Source: Bacteroidetes bacterium ADurb.Bin217
GTDB lineage: Bacteria; Bacteroidota; Bacteroidia; Bacteroidales; UBA1715
DNA: 64,000 nt
Reading direction: 5' to 3'
Assembly (NCBI GenBank): GCA_002069975.1
Contig: MWCJ01000001.1
Coordinates: 1 to 64,000 of the forward strand
In this document: positions 18,620 to 27,648 of the stretch, in pieces
Position numbering within the stretch: the first letter of the stretch is position 1
Layout of the letters: the number at the start of each line of letters is the position of its first letter
Position numbers and translations under genes: made by a program
The notes under the pieces: model-generated
The model's database searches: none
Told to the model about the DNA's origin: nothing
The model's input: the letters and a program-made list of their open reading frames with translations, nothing else

Positions 18620-19192
18620 TTATTCTGCAGGAGTTTCTTCTGGTGCAGTATCCTCAGCAACTTCTTTAGTTTCTTCTGAAGTTTCTTCAGTTTCTACAAC
18701 TTCTTCAGCAACTTCTTCGGTAGAAGCTTCAGCTGCTTGTTGTTTTTTTAGAATAGCTTCTTCACGTTTTTTGCTAACTTCTAATTCTGCAGCAGAACGT
18801 TTTTTAAGAGCAGCTTGTTTGTCAGATGAAAGTTTAGAAATTACATTTTCATCTTTTTTACGTTTTTCCTCTAAAAATGCTTGGAATTTTTTCTCAAGAG
18901 CAGCTTCGTCAAATGCACCTTTTTTTACGCCACCTTGTAAATGTTTCATGTATAAAACACCTTCGTTTTTTAAGATAGAACGTACAGTGTCGGTTGGCTC
19001 TGCTCCGTTGTTTAACCAAAAAAGAGCTCTGTCGAATTTTAATTCTACTTTAGTTGGGTTTACTGTAGGATTGTATGTACCGATTTTTTCGATAAATTTA
19101 CCATCACGTGGTGATCTGCTGTCAGCAGCTACAATGTGATAGAAAGGACTCGCCTTCCGTCCGTGTCTTGCTAATCTAATTTTAACAGCCAT
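18620..19192 (-). CDS. rpsP: 30S ribosomal protein S16
   Basis: 190 residues. The first 85 or so are the S16 core ([36 protein letters not shown]). Bacterial S16 is often about 80-90 residues. Here a Lys/Ala-rich helix and then a very acidic Glu/Val/Thr tail follow, an extension usual in Bacteroidetes. The tail has repetitive codons for Glu-Glu and Thr-Glu. First gene of the rpsP-rimM unit, with a clear promoter upstream. Confidence 0.96.
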   Translation of the reverse strand: MAVKIRLARHGRKASPFYHIVAADSRSPRDGKFIEKIGTYNPTVNPTKVELKFDRALFWLNNGAEPTDTVRSILKNEGVLYMKHLQGGVKKGAFDEAALEKKFQAFLEEKRKKDENVISKLSSDKQAALKKRSAAELEVSKKREEAILKKQQAAEASTEEVAEEVVETEETSEETKEVAEDTAPEETPAE

Positions 19193-19233
19193 TGTATAGT
19201 TTTGATTTTAAAAATTAATAAAAAATTAGGCTG

Positions 19234-19262
19234 CAAAATTACATCATTTTTTAACTCTACAA
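19234..19262 (-). promoter_or_regulatory. Promoter for rpsP
   Basis: On the minus strand TTG (19262-19260) and TAATTTTG (19241-19234) are 18 nt apart, matching the Bacteroidetes consensus, 42 nt before the rpsP start. Confidence 0.65.
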
Positions 19263-19569
19263 AGTTTTGAACATGTTTTTTTTAAGATATTCAATACGTT
19301 TCCTATATTACAAATATTCATGTTTGTTTTTTTTACCAGAATTAATCAATAGAAGACTTTGAAAAAATCAAATTATTGATTCCCTGAAGGTAACCATCTC
19401 GATAGATTGGGGCAGGCTTATTTAAATTTTGTTTGAAGTATTTGAAAAATAGTGAAATACAAAATATTAATCTATAACGCAATTCCTATTGTGTAAATTG
19501 GGTATAAGAAAGCCTTATATTTTTGGATAAAAAAAATGCTGTGATGTTCTATTATTCTAAGAGTTTTTA
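19263..19569. other. Intergenic stretch between divergent genes, mostly unexplained
   Basis: About 300 bases between the rpsP promoter and the promoter of the next plus-strand gene. Mostly A/T runs, with one less AT-rich segment at about 19380-19422 (containing GGTAACCATCTCGATAGATT). AATCAAT near 19343 and ATTGATT near 19374 form an inverted pair about 25 nt apart. No ORF, tRNA or recognisable RNA gene was found. Confidence 0.5.
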
Positions 19570-19577
19570 TACATTTG
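19570..19577 (+). promoter_or_regulatory. -7 promoter element of the envelope cluster
   Basis: TACATTTG matches TAnnTTTG, 30 nt before the ATG at 19608. There is no good TTG at -33. Confidence 0.45.
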
Positions 19578-19607
19578 TAATATAACAGATATTTCAAATC
19601 AAAGTTC

Positions 19608-22397
19608 ATGAGTCTACAAAAGAAAATTCTTACCGCAATAATTCTTATATGTTTAATTGGTATTATCTCATTTTTTTATGTGTTTATGAAAAAGAAAACA
19701 CAGGTAATTCAAAACAATGTATATGAGTTAATTGCAGACAATACGGTAGCGTTTGTTGAGATTAAAACGCTGTCTGATTTGTTTGAATTGCAAAAATCTG
19801 AACATGTATTTTGGGATGATATTTCTAAGTTGCCATTATTTTCAACTACATCACAATTTGCGTTCACGCTTGATTCTGTAATTTCTAAACGAACTGAGTT
19901 TTCTACGTTTTTACAAAATAATTTTATTGTTTCGTTGTTGCAAGTTGGTAAGCATAAGTTGGAAAATGTATTTTTTATTCCACTAATAGATGAGCAGCAA
20001 AAGGCGGTAGTTAATCAATTGTTTGAACAAGCATATCCGCATCTTACCTTACATTCATATGATTACGATGGAAAATGTAAGATTAATAATTTTTTGGAGC
20101 CGGGTTCTAAAGTAAACAAACTTTCGTATACTATCTCAAATAATTGTATTATTGTATCAGCCTCTCGCGTGCATATCGAAAATGCGGTAAGAGCTTTTTA
20201 TGACAAAACTCATGTGTTGCAAAACGAACAGTTTGTTAAAGTCAAAAAAACAGCGGGCTCTAAGGTGTATGCGAATATATTTGTTAATTTTAAACACGTA
20301 TCAAAAGCTTTATCGCTTATTGTTGCCGATGAGGCGAAGCAAAGTTTTTCCGAAAGCAATTTTTTTGGCTCGTGGAGTGAGTTTGATATTACTCCTAAAG
20401 ATAATGCATTGTTATTGAATGGTTTTACTGCCGTAAGTTCAGATGAAGAATATTTAAGTATTTTTAAAAATCAACAAGCTGTAAAGTTAAGTATTACCTC
20501 AATTATTCCGGCAGGTATAGCCGGGTTTGTGTCTCTTGGAATTTCTAATGGCACACAATTTCGCAATTCGTATGAAGCATACTTAAGAAAAACTGATGCG
20601 TATAATCCATATAAGCAGGGTATTGCCGAAATTAATTCAGCATTTTCTGCATCCAATCAAGATGCTGTTAATATAATTGCAGCAATGAATGAATGTATTG
20701 CAGATGAGGTTGCTGTAGTTTATGGAAATGCAGGTGAAACAAACATATATGAAAATTCATTTGCAGTATGTAAAACGAAAGGTAAACAGCAAGCTCTTGA
20801 TGTATTATTGCCAATATTTGACAGTTATTGTGAAAAGACAAAAAAAAATATGTCTGATATTACAACCACCTACACATTAGATAATTCTTCGGTATACACT
20901 ATGTATGCATTGCCAGTAGCTACAATACCTGAGGTGTTGTGGGGAAAGCTTTTTTCGAAAGTGCAAGCCAAATATGTAACGTTTATTGAAGATTATTTGA
21001 TTTTTGGTTCTAGTATTCAAGCATTGCAACGATATGTGAGTGCATATGAACTTCAAAAAATTCTTGCTAATGAGCAGGAATTCAAAAAAATACAAAATAA
21101 TATATTATCTACGTATACCATTTATGCCTATTCTCAAGTATCAAAATCAACTAAATTTTATGAAGATATAGTTGATGAAGAATCTAAATCTCAAATTCAA
21201 AAACAGAGTGAATTGCTTAAAAAATGTAACTCTTTGGTAGTGCAAATATCAGTAGATCACGAAATGTTTTATAATAATATTTATCTAAATTATAGTGGTG
21301 TTCAGGAAGAAAAGCCACAAACGGTGTGGGAAAGTTATATAGATACTGCAATAATTTGTAAGCCTAAATTTGTTGATACACAAGCCGGCGATATCACTAT
21401 ATTGGTGCAAGATGGATTTTATAATTTAATTTTGTTAAATAATAGTGGTAAAATACAGTGGAAAAAACCTTTGAAAGAGCCTATAATAAGTGAATTCTAT
21501 CTGATTGATTATTTTAAAAACGGAAAAACACAATATTTGTTCAATACGGCTTCGGCTATTTATATTGTAGATAGATTAGGAAATTTTGTTGATTCATATC
21601 CTTTGAAATTAAAATCATCTGCAACTGCTGGTATTTCTGTGTTTGATTACGACAAAAATAAAGAATATCGAGTGTTTGTGCCTTGTGCTAATAAAAAAAT
21701 ATATTTATATACTATTAAAGGTCACGAAATTAAAGATTGGAAATTTGGGCAAACAGAAACCGAAGTAACAACCCCTTTGCAGCATTTTGTTGCCGAAGGT
21801 AAAGATTATATAGTGTTTGCCGATAAATTTAACATGTACATTGTTAATCGTAAAGGCGAGACACGTGTAACTGTTCAAGAGCAAATACAAAAATCTCATA
21901 ATAATACGTTTACTTTAGAACCTACTGTTGGAAAAGTTCCTGCACGAATTGTAACAACTGATGTTCAGGGGAATGTAAAATTTATAGAATTTTCAGGAAA
22001 AGTATCTACTTTAGAATTATCAAATCGTAGTCCTAATCATTTTTTTGAATACAGGGATTTTAATAACGATGGTAGCAACGATTTTATGTTTCTAGACAAT
22101 CAAGAACTCGAAATTATTTCGCAACAAAAGAAAAATATTAGTAATTTTGTGTTTCAAGCTCCTATAACTATGCGACCTGTAGTATATAAATTTTCTGACA
22201 ATGTATACAAAATTGGTGTTGTTGATAATACTAATTCAAAAGTATATGTGATAAATGGAAATGGTACTTTGCATAAAGGATTTCCTTTAAAAGGCAAGTC
22301 GTTATTTACAATTGGGTTTTTATATAAACACTCTAACACATTTAATTTAATTATTGGTGGTGAAGAAAATTTCCTATATAATTATGAAATTAAATAA
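19608..22397 (+). CDS. Membrane-anchored protein with a propeller-like C-terminal half
   Basis: 929 residues; no family recognised with certainty. An N-terminal helix (about 7-27, ILTAIILICLIGIISFFYVF) anchors it with the bulk outside the cytoplasm. The first half (about 35-560) resembles DUF3352-type proteins (NNVYELIADNTVAFVEIKTL). The second half (about 580-929) has repeated blade-like units, such as DYDKNKEYRVFVPCANKKIY, DFNNDGSNDFMFLDNQELEI and KVYVINGNGTLHKGFPLKG, of the VCBS/FG-GAP or PQQ-propeller sort. It is followed within 34 nt by a large lipoprotein and then a DUF5723 protein, so a role in an envelope complex is inferred. Confidence 0.65.
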   Translation: MSLQKKILTAIILICLIGIISFFYVFMKKKTQVIQNNVYELIADNTVAFVEIKTLSDLFELQKSEHVFWDDISKLPLFSTTSQFAFTLDSVISKRTEFSTFLQNNFIVSLLQVGKHKLENVFFIPLIDEQQKAVVNQLFEQAYPHLTLHSYDYDGKCKINNFLEPGSKVNKLSYTISNNCIIVSASRVHIENAVRAFYDKTHVLQNEQFVKVKKTAGSKVYANIFVNFKHVSKALSLIVADEAKQSFSESNFFGSWSEFDITPKDNALLLNGFTAVSSDEEYLSIFKNQQAVKLSITSIIPAGIAGFVSLGISNGTQFRNSYEAYLRKTDAYNPYKQGIAEINSAFSASNQDAVNIIAAMNECIADEVAVVYGNAGETNIYENSFAVCKTKGKQQALDVLLPIFDSYCEKTKKNMSDITTTYTLDNSSVYTMYALPVATIPEVLWGKLFSKVQAKYVTFIEDYLIFGSSIQALQRYVSAYELQKILANEQEFKKIQNNILSTYTIYAYSQVSKSTKFYEDIVDEESKSQIQKQSELLKKCNSLVVQISVDHEMFYNNIYLNYSGVQEEKPQTVWESYIDTAIICKPKFVDTQAGDITILVQDGFYNLILLNNSGKIQWKKPLKEPIISEFYLIDYFKNGKTQYLFNTASAIYIVDRLGNFVDSYPLKLKSSATAGISVFDYDKNKEYRVFVPCANKKIYLYTIKGHEIKDWKFGQTETEVTTPLQHFVAEGKDYIVFADKFNMYIVNRKGETRVTVQEQIQKSHNNTFTLEPTVGKVPARIVTTDVQGNVKFIEFSGKVSTLELSNRSPNHFFEYRDFNNDGSNDFMFLDNQELEIISQQKKNISNFVFQAPITMRPVVYKFSDNVYKIGVVDNTNSKVYVINGNGTLHKGFPLKGKSLFTIGFLYKHSNTFNLIIGGEENFLYNYEIK

Positions 22398-22430
22398 TTT
22401 GATGTATATTAGTAAAAATATTCTACCGGC

Positions 22431-24653
22431 ATGAAACACTTTTTTAACCATCAAATATCTCTGATTGCTTTATTGCTCCTTATTTTGATGTATTCTTGCG
22501 TTAAAGATCATTTTGATGTACGCGAAAAATTTTCATCAGATATTAAATGGAATCCTTCTATAGCATTGCCTTTAGCTTATGGTAATTTAACACTAGGAGA
22601 TATTGTTAAAGAGCGTCAAGATACAATTCAGCATATTAGCGAAACAGAACTTGGATATGGTTCGCAAGATACAGATAAGGTAATACAGTTGCGTTATGGT
22701 ATAGATTCGGCTCGTAAAATTGATATTATGCGTCTACCGGTTATGGAGCCGTATGATACTACTCTGTTTTTAAAGCCAATACAGTTATTAGATGTTCATA
22801 CTGTTTTTAGTGAAACTGTTAATGATTTGTTGCAAGATAATTTTTCAAATACCGATTATACCGATTATCAAAATTATGAAGCTACCTCGCCACCGCCTAT
22901 TACCGTTACAGAGCGTATTGCCGATAAGGTAGAAACATATAGTTCTCAGGCTTTACCATTTACTGTTATAGAATATGCTGTGTTATCCGAAGGTAATATG
23001 GAAGTTGAATGTATCAATAATTTTACTGTTCCTATAATGACGGATGTTGCAATTTTAACAGATTCGGCAGGAATTCGACAAGAAATAGCGGTGTTTGATT
23101 TTAGTAATGGCGGAACTCAATGGATTGCTCCCGGAGCTTCGCTTAGCGATGTGTTTACATTTAATAATACATATTTAGGGTCTCAAATATTATATGAATT
23201 CAGAAATTTGCGTTTTGCCGATGCAGCAAATGTTACCGTTGATTTATCAAATGTTATTCAATTGGATATTAATTTAACTCAATTAAAAGCATCTCGCGGT
23301 AAAGCCGTTGTTCCGCAGCAAACTATTTCAATGGATTCGCTTGTGTATGTAACTATTCGTGATAAAGATGTTTCAAAAAAAATATATAGAATAATAATTG
23401 ATGAAGGTTTAATTCATTATAAAATAACTTCAAGTATAGATGTTGCTACAGAGTTTTTGGTTACATTTGAATCAATGACTTTCGAAAATGACACAGTTAC
23501 AAAATTTGCTGCTCTCAATAAATTGAACCCTGTAGAAGAAGCCGATTGGTATTTGAATGATCATGAAACAGATTTAACTACAAATCCGGAACAACCATTT
23601 AACTCTATTCCAATTCGTTTAGGATATAAAGTTTATACCGGAACCGAACTTTTGGAATTTGGACCGCATCAAAATATTAATATTCAAATTTCAAATCCTG
23701 ATAGTATTGTGTTTCAATATTTAGAAGGAAATATGGGGAAAATAGAAGAAAATGTTTTTACCGATACTTTAGACTTTGAAATTGAAGATTTTTTAAAAAA
23801 TTTCTTATCGGGTGAAATTACATTTTACGATCCGAAATTACGTTTAGTATATAGTAATCCTATTGGAATTCCCGGGGAATTTGAGATGAAATTGGTTGGT
23901 AAAAATTCCGATGGCGATTCGGTAAGTGTATTTAGAGATAATGCAAATTCGTTTGAAATACATGCCCCCGAATGTGAGCAGGTAAAACAGGGGGAGGTTA
24001 TAGTTTCGAATATTGAATTCAATAAAAATAATACGAATATTGTTGATTTTATTAAGTTATTGCCAAATAAGATTGAGTATTCCGGAATTTACAAGATAAA
24101 TGCAGATGCACCCGACGAAAATTCAATTGTAAACTGTGTGTCGAATGTAGGAGATGCACGATTAACTGTAGAAGTAGAGTTGCCTATGAAGCTGTCTATT
24201 AAGGATTTGGTTTTGCAACAAGAAGTTGTTTTATCCGAAATTCCTGAAATTGAAAATATTTCTAATATTGAAAGTTTACGTTTGTACGTCTATACCGAAA
24301 ATCAATTGCCTCTTGATGTTAAACTTACTATCACAATGCTCGATACAACACTTGAAGAAGCTGCTCAAGAATTGGGAGTGCTTGACGTTATTGTTTTAGA
24401 ATCCGGAACTACTATTAATGGTAAAGTTTCTCGTAATTCATCGAATAAAAATACAGAAGAAATTATTTTAACTTCTGCTACCGATTCGCGGCTCGAAAAA
24501 TTTCTACAATCTAACAAATTGCGATTGCAAATTAAAGTAGAAACTGATCAACAGGGAGATGTGCCTGTGATTTTTTATACCTATTACGGATTGAAGTTTA
24601 ATTTGGCTGTTGATGGTAAATTTTTGTACGAAGGAAGAATAAATATGGATTAG
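22431..24653 (+). CDS. Large hypothetical lipoprotein
   Basis: 740 residues. The signal ends in LMYSC with Cys23, followed by VKD, a convincing Bacteroidetes lipobox. The mature protein is Asp/Thr/Asn-rich and strand-rich, with no catalytic motif recognised. Two segments (about 130-330 and 420-700) look like repeated beta-sandwich modules. It lies 33 nt after the propeller-like gene and 2 nt before the DUF5723 gene, so the three are almost certainly one transcript and may act together at the outer membrane. Confidence 0.65.
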   Translation: MKHFFNHQISLIALLLLILMYSCVKDHFDVREKFSSDIKWNPSIALPLAYGNLTLGDIVKERQDTIQHISETELGYGSQDTDKVIQLRYGIDSARKIDIMRLPVMEPYDTTLFLKPIQLLDVHTVFSETVNDLLQDNFSNTDYTDYQNYEATSPPPITVTERIADKVETYSSQALPFTVIEYAVLSEGNMEVECINNFTVPIMTDVAILTDSAGIRQEIAVFDFSNGGTQWIAPGASLSDVFTFNNTYLGSQILYEFRNLRFADAANVTVDLSNVIQLDINLTQLKASRGKAVVPQQTISMDSLVYVTIRDKDVSKKIYRIIIDEGLIHYKITSSIDVATEFLVTFESMTFENDTVTKFAALNKLNPVEEADWYLNDHETDLTTNPEQPFNSIPIRLGYKVYTGTELLEFGPHQNINIQISNPDSIVFQYLEGNMGKIEENVFTDTLDFEIEDFLKNFLSGEITFYDPKLRLVYSNPIGIPGEFEMKLVGKNSDGDSVSVFRDNANSFEIHAPECEQVKQGEVIVSNIEFNKNNTNIVDFIKLLPNKIEYSGIYKINADAPDENSIVNCVSNVGDARLTVEVELPMKLSIKDLVLQQEVVLSEIPEIENISNIESLRLYVYTENQLPLDVKLTITMLDTTLEEAAQELGVLDVIVLESGTTINGKVSRNSSNKNTEEIILTSATDSRLEKFLQSNKLRLQIKVETDQQGDVPVIFYTYYGLKFNLAVDGKFLYEGRINMD

Positions 24654-24655
24654 TA

Positions 24656-26245
24656 ATGAAGTTTGTTTATACCTATATAATTGTTGCCGTAGTTAGTTTT
24701 TGGAGCATACATAATTCGTATGCACAAATAGACAATACCATGTATTTTATGGATCGTTTACCGCAAGCAAATTATATAAATCCTTCGGCATATCCTGAAT
24801 GTAAATTTTTTATTGGTGGTCTCATTGTTCCAATTGTAGGGCAGCTACCACCGCCTATTACATTTGCGGTTAATACGCCATTAGATTGGAATGATGTGGT
24901 TTTTAAGGGGCGATGGGAATACTCCGATTCGTTAATTCATCCCTTACATCCTAATGCAAATTTGAATGATTTTTTAAAGAAAATTCATACCTATAATCAT
25001 ATTTCTACAGATTTTCAAACAAGTATTCTGTATCTAGGTTTTAAACAAGGTGCAAGTAATTTTTGGTCGTTCGATGTATCCAATAGAATGTATATGCATG
25101 TTGGTATACCCGGCAATTTAATAAAATTTCCAATATTAGGGAACGGTGAATTGCGTGATGCAGATTTTACAGGCTTATATATGAATACAAATTTGTATAA
25201 CCAAATAGCATTAGGTTACAAACGCCAAGTTACTCGATATTTTAGTGTTGGAGCAAAAGTAAAGTATTTGATAGGTATTGCAAATGTGTATACTTCCGAG
25301 TCATCTATTGCACTCAAAACATCAGAAAATGTTAATCATTTATCAACTACATCAAATTATGTAATTCATGCAACGGCACCTTTAGAAGTATCTTTGCAAG
25401 AAAATGGAGATATTGAAGATATTAATTTTGTTGAATTCAATCAAAATGATATTTCGAATGAAATCATAAAAAATGCTTTTCTTACCGGTAATAGGGGGGT
25501 GGCATTTGATGTTGGGTTTTCGAAAGATTGGAATAGTGAGTTTACATATTACCTTAATATTGAAGATTTTGGATTTATTAATTGGAAGCGAAATACTCAT
25601 ACATTAAGTTTAGTTGGCGATGCAAGTAACGAAGGAGGATTTGAATATAAAGGTGTTGAAATAACTGATATTGATAATTTAGGAGAGCAATTAGCTCCAA
25701 ATTTTGATTCTATTATAACAAAATTTGATTTTGATTATTCAACAAGTTCATATCGAAGTCCAATGCCATTCAAAATATACGGTGGTGCTCGGTATAAACT
25801 TAGCCCTAAATTATATATTGGTGCAGTAGGACGTTTTGAAAAAATGAGTTTTGGATTCCGTCCTTCAGCTGCAGTTTCGTTAAATTATCGCCCCGGAAAA
25901 TTTGGGGCTTTTACTCTAAGTTATTCGTATTTAAATCATAATTTTAATAATATTGGACTAGGCACCACATTACGTATAGGTCCGGTGCAGTGGTATTTTA
26001 TTTCCGATAATTTATTAGGTACAGCATTACTCCCTCATCAAAGTCGTTCTATGAGTTTGCGTATGGGGTGTAATTTAGTTTTTGGATATAAAGACAAGGA
26101 AAAACCTCAAAAAGCATTACCAATGTTTAATAGTAGTATGCAGGGAGCAGGAAATAAAAAAGTTCCTAAATTTGGACAGGTGAATTCTAAAAAAGGTTCT
26201 CGCGAAAAGAAAAAATACAAAACTATTAGTGCACCTAAAAATTAG
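24656..26245 (+). CDS. DUF5723-family outer-membrane protein
   Basis: 529 residues with a signal peptide ending SYAQ (about 24). The mature N-terminus (NTMYFMDRLPQANYINPSAY) and the following GLIVPIVGQLPPPI stretch are characteristic of the Bacteroidetes DUF5723 family, predicted long beta-barrels of the FadL/PorV kind. Many alternating strands end near RIGPVQWYFISDNLLG. The last 50 residues are basic and low-complexity (KKGSREKKKYKTI), unlike a barrel terminus, so they are probably periplasmic. Function unknown. Third gene of the cluster. Confidence 0.78.
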   Translation: MKFVYTYIIVAVVSFWSIHNSYAQIDNTMYFMDRLPQANYINPSAYPECKFFIGGLIVPIVGQLPPPITFAVNTPLDWNDVVFKGRWEYSDSLIHPLHPNANLNDFLKKIHTYNHISTDFQTSILYLGFKQGASNFWSFDVSNRMYMHVGIPGNLIKFPILGNGELRDADFTGLYMNTNLYNQIALGYKRQVTRYFSVGAKVKYLIGIANVYTSESSIALKTSENVNHLSTTSNYVIHATAPLEVSLQENGDIEDINFVEFNQNDISNEIIKNAFLTGNRGVAFDVGFSKDWNSEFTYYLNIEDFGFINWKRNTHTLSLVGDASNEGGFEYKGVEITDIDNLGEQLAPNFDSIITKFDFDYSTSSYRSPMPFKIYGGARYKLSPKLYIGAVGRFEKMSFGFRPSAAVSLNYRPGKFGAFTLSYSYLNHNFNNIGLGTTLRIGPVQWYFISDNLLGTALLPHQSRSMSLRMGCNLVFGYKDKEKPQKALPMFNSSMQGAGNKKVPKFGQVNSKKGSREKKKYKTISAPKN

Positions 26246-26409
26246 AATGTTCAATTAATGTATTCATATACGAGAATTAAACATGCTCATATAAATATCC
26301 CGTTTTTTAAAGTTTTTTTTTCTTTAACATCTCATATTTTTTTAAAAGGGAGTAGAATGTAAAATATTTGTTTTGAAACATGGTTTTCATGTAACTTGCA
26401 ACAAAAATT

Positions 26410-26958
26410 ATGAATACATTACTTGCTGTAAATCATTATTCCGACATTTTACCTCAGTATCGCAATACACCTATATCTTTATTGTTTGAATATCATAATT
26501 TCAAAATTCCTTTTAAAATTTATCATTCTGCACAAATACTTGTGGGTATGTGTATGGATAATCGTAAGTATTTGCATATCCCCGATAACTTTGCATATAT
26601 ATTAAGGTCGGGTGGCGGAAATTTACGCAACAGTGAGTTTAAAGTGTCGTACGCTATTGCAGTTGGAAATATTTCTTACATAGCACTTATAGGACATACA
26701 AATTGTGGCATGGTACAATTGGTACAACGCAAACAATTGTTTATTTCTGGTTTGGTTTCAAATGCCGGTTGGTCGTATTTACAAGCCGAACAGCATTTCG
26801 ATACTTTTTCAAAACAATTCGAAATAGAAAACGAAATTGATTTTACAGTTCAAGAGTCGCGTCGAATACAAGAGTTGTATCCCAAAGTTACAGTTGTTCC
26901 TTTGTTATTTAAAGTTGAAGATTCCAAATTATATCAAATTGTGAATGACGAACGCTAA
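26410..26958 (+). CDS. Beta-carbonic anhydrase-like protein
   Basis: 182 residues. The three zinc ligands and the Asp-Arg dyad of beta-class carbonic anhydrases are present: C48, D50 and R52 in VGMCMDNRK, H96 and C99 in GHTNCGM. The rest of the fold (YILRSGGGNLRNSEFKVSYA for the RNAGG-like loop) also fits. It probably hydrates CO2 to bicarbonate; the related carbonyl-sulfide or CS2 hydrolases share the same motifs and cannot be excluded. A 164-bp A/T-rich gap separates it from the envelope cluster, and no clear promoter was found. Confidence 0.8.
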   Translation: MNTLLAVNHYSDILPQYRNTPISLLFEYHNFKIPFKIYHSAQILVGMCMDNRKYLHIPDNFAYILRSGGGNLRNSEFKVSYAIAVGNISYIALIGHTNCGMVQLVQRKQLFISGLVSNAGWSYLQAEQHFDTFSKQFEIENEIDFTVQESRRIQELYPKVTVVPLLFKVEDSKLYQIVNDER

Positions 26959-26996
26959 GTATCATTATATTTTTAATGTTTTTTTTAAGCTTGTTT

Positions 26997-27025
26997 TTGT
27001 AGAGTAAAAAAAATAAGTATATTTG
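26997..27025 (+). promoter_or_regulatory. Promoter for tRNA-Arg
   Basis: TTG at 26997-26999 and TATATTTG at 27018-27025 with an 18-nt spacer. The tRNA begins 14 nt after the -7 box. Confidence 0.7.
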
Positions 27026-27038
27026 CACCTTAAAAAAT

Positions 27039-27112
27039 GGCTCCGTAGCTTAATTGGATAGAGCATCTGACTACGGATCAGAAGGTTGGGGGTTCGAGTC
27101 TCTCCGGAGTCA
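27039..27112 (+). tRNA. tRNA-Arg (anticodon ACG)
   Basis: A full cloverleaf. The acceptor is GGCTCCG paired with CGGAGTC (one G-U), and the D arm is around GCTTAATTGGATAGAGC. The anticodon stem is TCTGA/TCAGA with loop CTACGGA, giving anticodon ACG at 27073-27075. The T arm is GGGGG-TTCGAGT-CTCTC with two G-U pairs. The discriminator is A. The CCA end is not encoded and must be added. With A34 converted to inosine it reads CGU, CGC and CGA. Confidence 0.96.
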
Positions 27113-27114
27113 CA

Positions 27115-27150
27115 AAACGAGTTGTATGATTTCATGCAACTCGTTTTTTA
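27115..27150 (+). terminator. Terminator of the tRNA-Arg transcript
   Basis: A 10-bp stem (27115-27124 against 27137-27146), continued by a 4-bp inner stem after one mismatch, ends in a T-run from 27144. It starts 3 nt after the tRNA. Confidence 0.88.
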
Positions 27151-27196
27151 TTTATTATCGAGTATGTTTTGTGAAATCTGCTATTTATAAAAAATG

Positions 27197-27204
27197 TATA
27201 TTTG
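27197..27204 (+). promoter_or_regulatory. -7 promoter element before the small unknown gene and rsgA
   Basis: TATATTTG, 16 nt before the ATG at 27220. It makes the alternative TTG start at 27202 implausible. Confidence 0.5.
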
Positions 27205-27219
27205 CTAAAAAATGTAATT

Positions 27220-27648
27220 ATGATAACTTTAGAACTAACAGAAACTCAAATGCAAGATATATTACAAATGGTATATCTTGGCGAATGGATGACACAAGCA
27301 TATGGTTCGAATGAACATGCACAAGAGTATGAGGAACTTATTCAAAAATTATATGAAGTTGCTCATAATAATGGAATTGAAAGCGATGTGAATTATGATA
27401 AAAAACTTGGAGGGTATGTTCCTACCGATGAATTTGAGACTTTCTGCGATGAGTTAATTCAACAATATGATGAACATACTTTTTGGGAAGAATTGATTAT
27501 GCGTATGGCAACCAAAGAATTGCAAGCCCAAGGTGGCGAATCTTTATCATCGGTTGAATACGAAAAACAATTACAAATATTAATTCGAAAATACGAACAA
27601 GAATGTAACGAGCATGGTATCGAACATTTGACGTTTTCCAAATTATGA
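27220..27648 (+). CDS. Conserved-looking small acidic protein
   Basis: 142 residues from the ATG at 27220. Predominantly helical and rich in Glu and Gln (MITLELTETQMQDILQMVYL, then QEYEELIQKLYEVAHNNGIE). No signal peptide or membrane segment, so probably cytoplasmic. I recognise no family. Its stop overlaps the rsgA ATG (ATGA), so the two are translationally coupled, which suggests a shared role in ribosome assembly or simple co-expression. Confidence 0.7.
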   Translation: MITLELTETQMQDILQMVYLGEWMTQAYGSNEHAQEYEELIQKLYEVAHNNGIESDVNYDKKLGGYVPTDEFETFCDELIQQYDEHTFWEELIMRMATKELQAQGGESLSSVEYEKQLQILIRKYEQECNEHGIEHLTFSKL

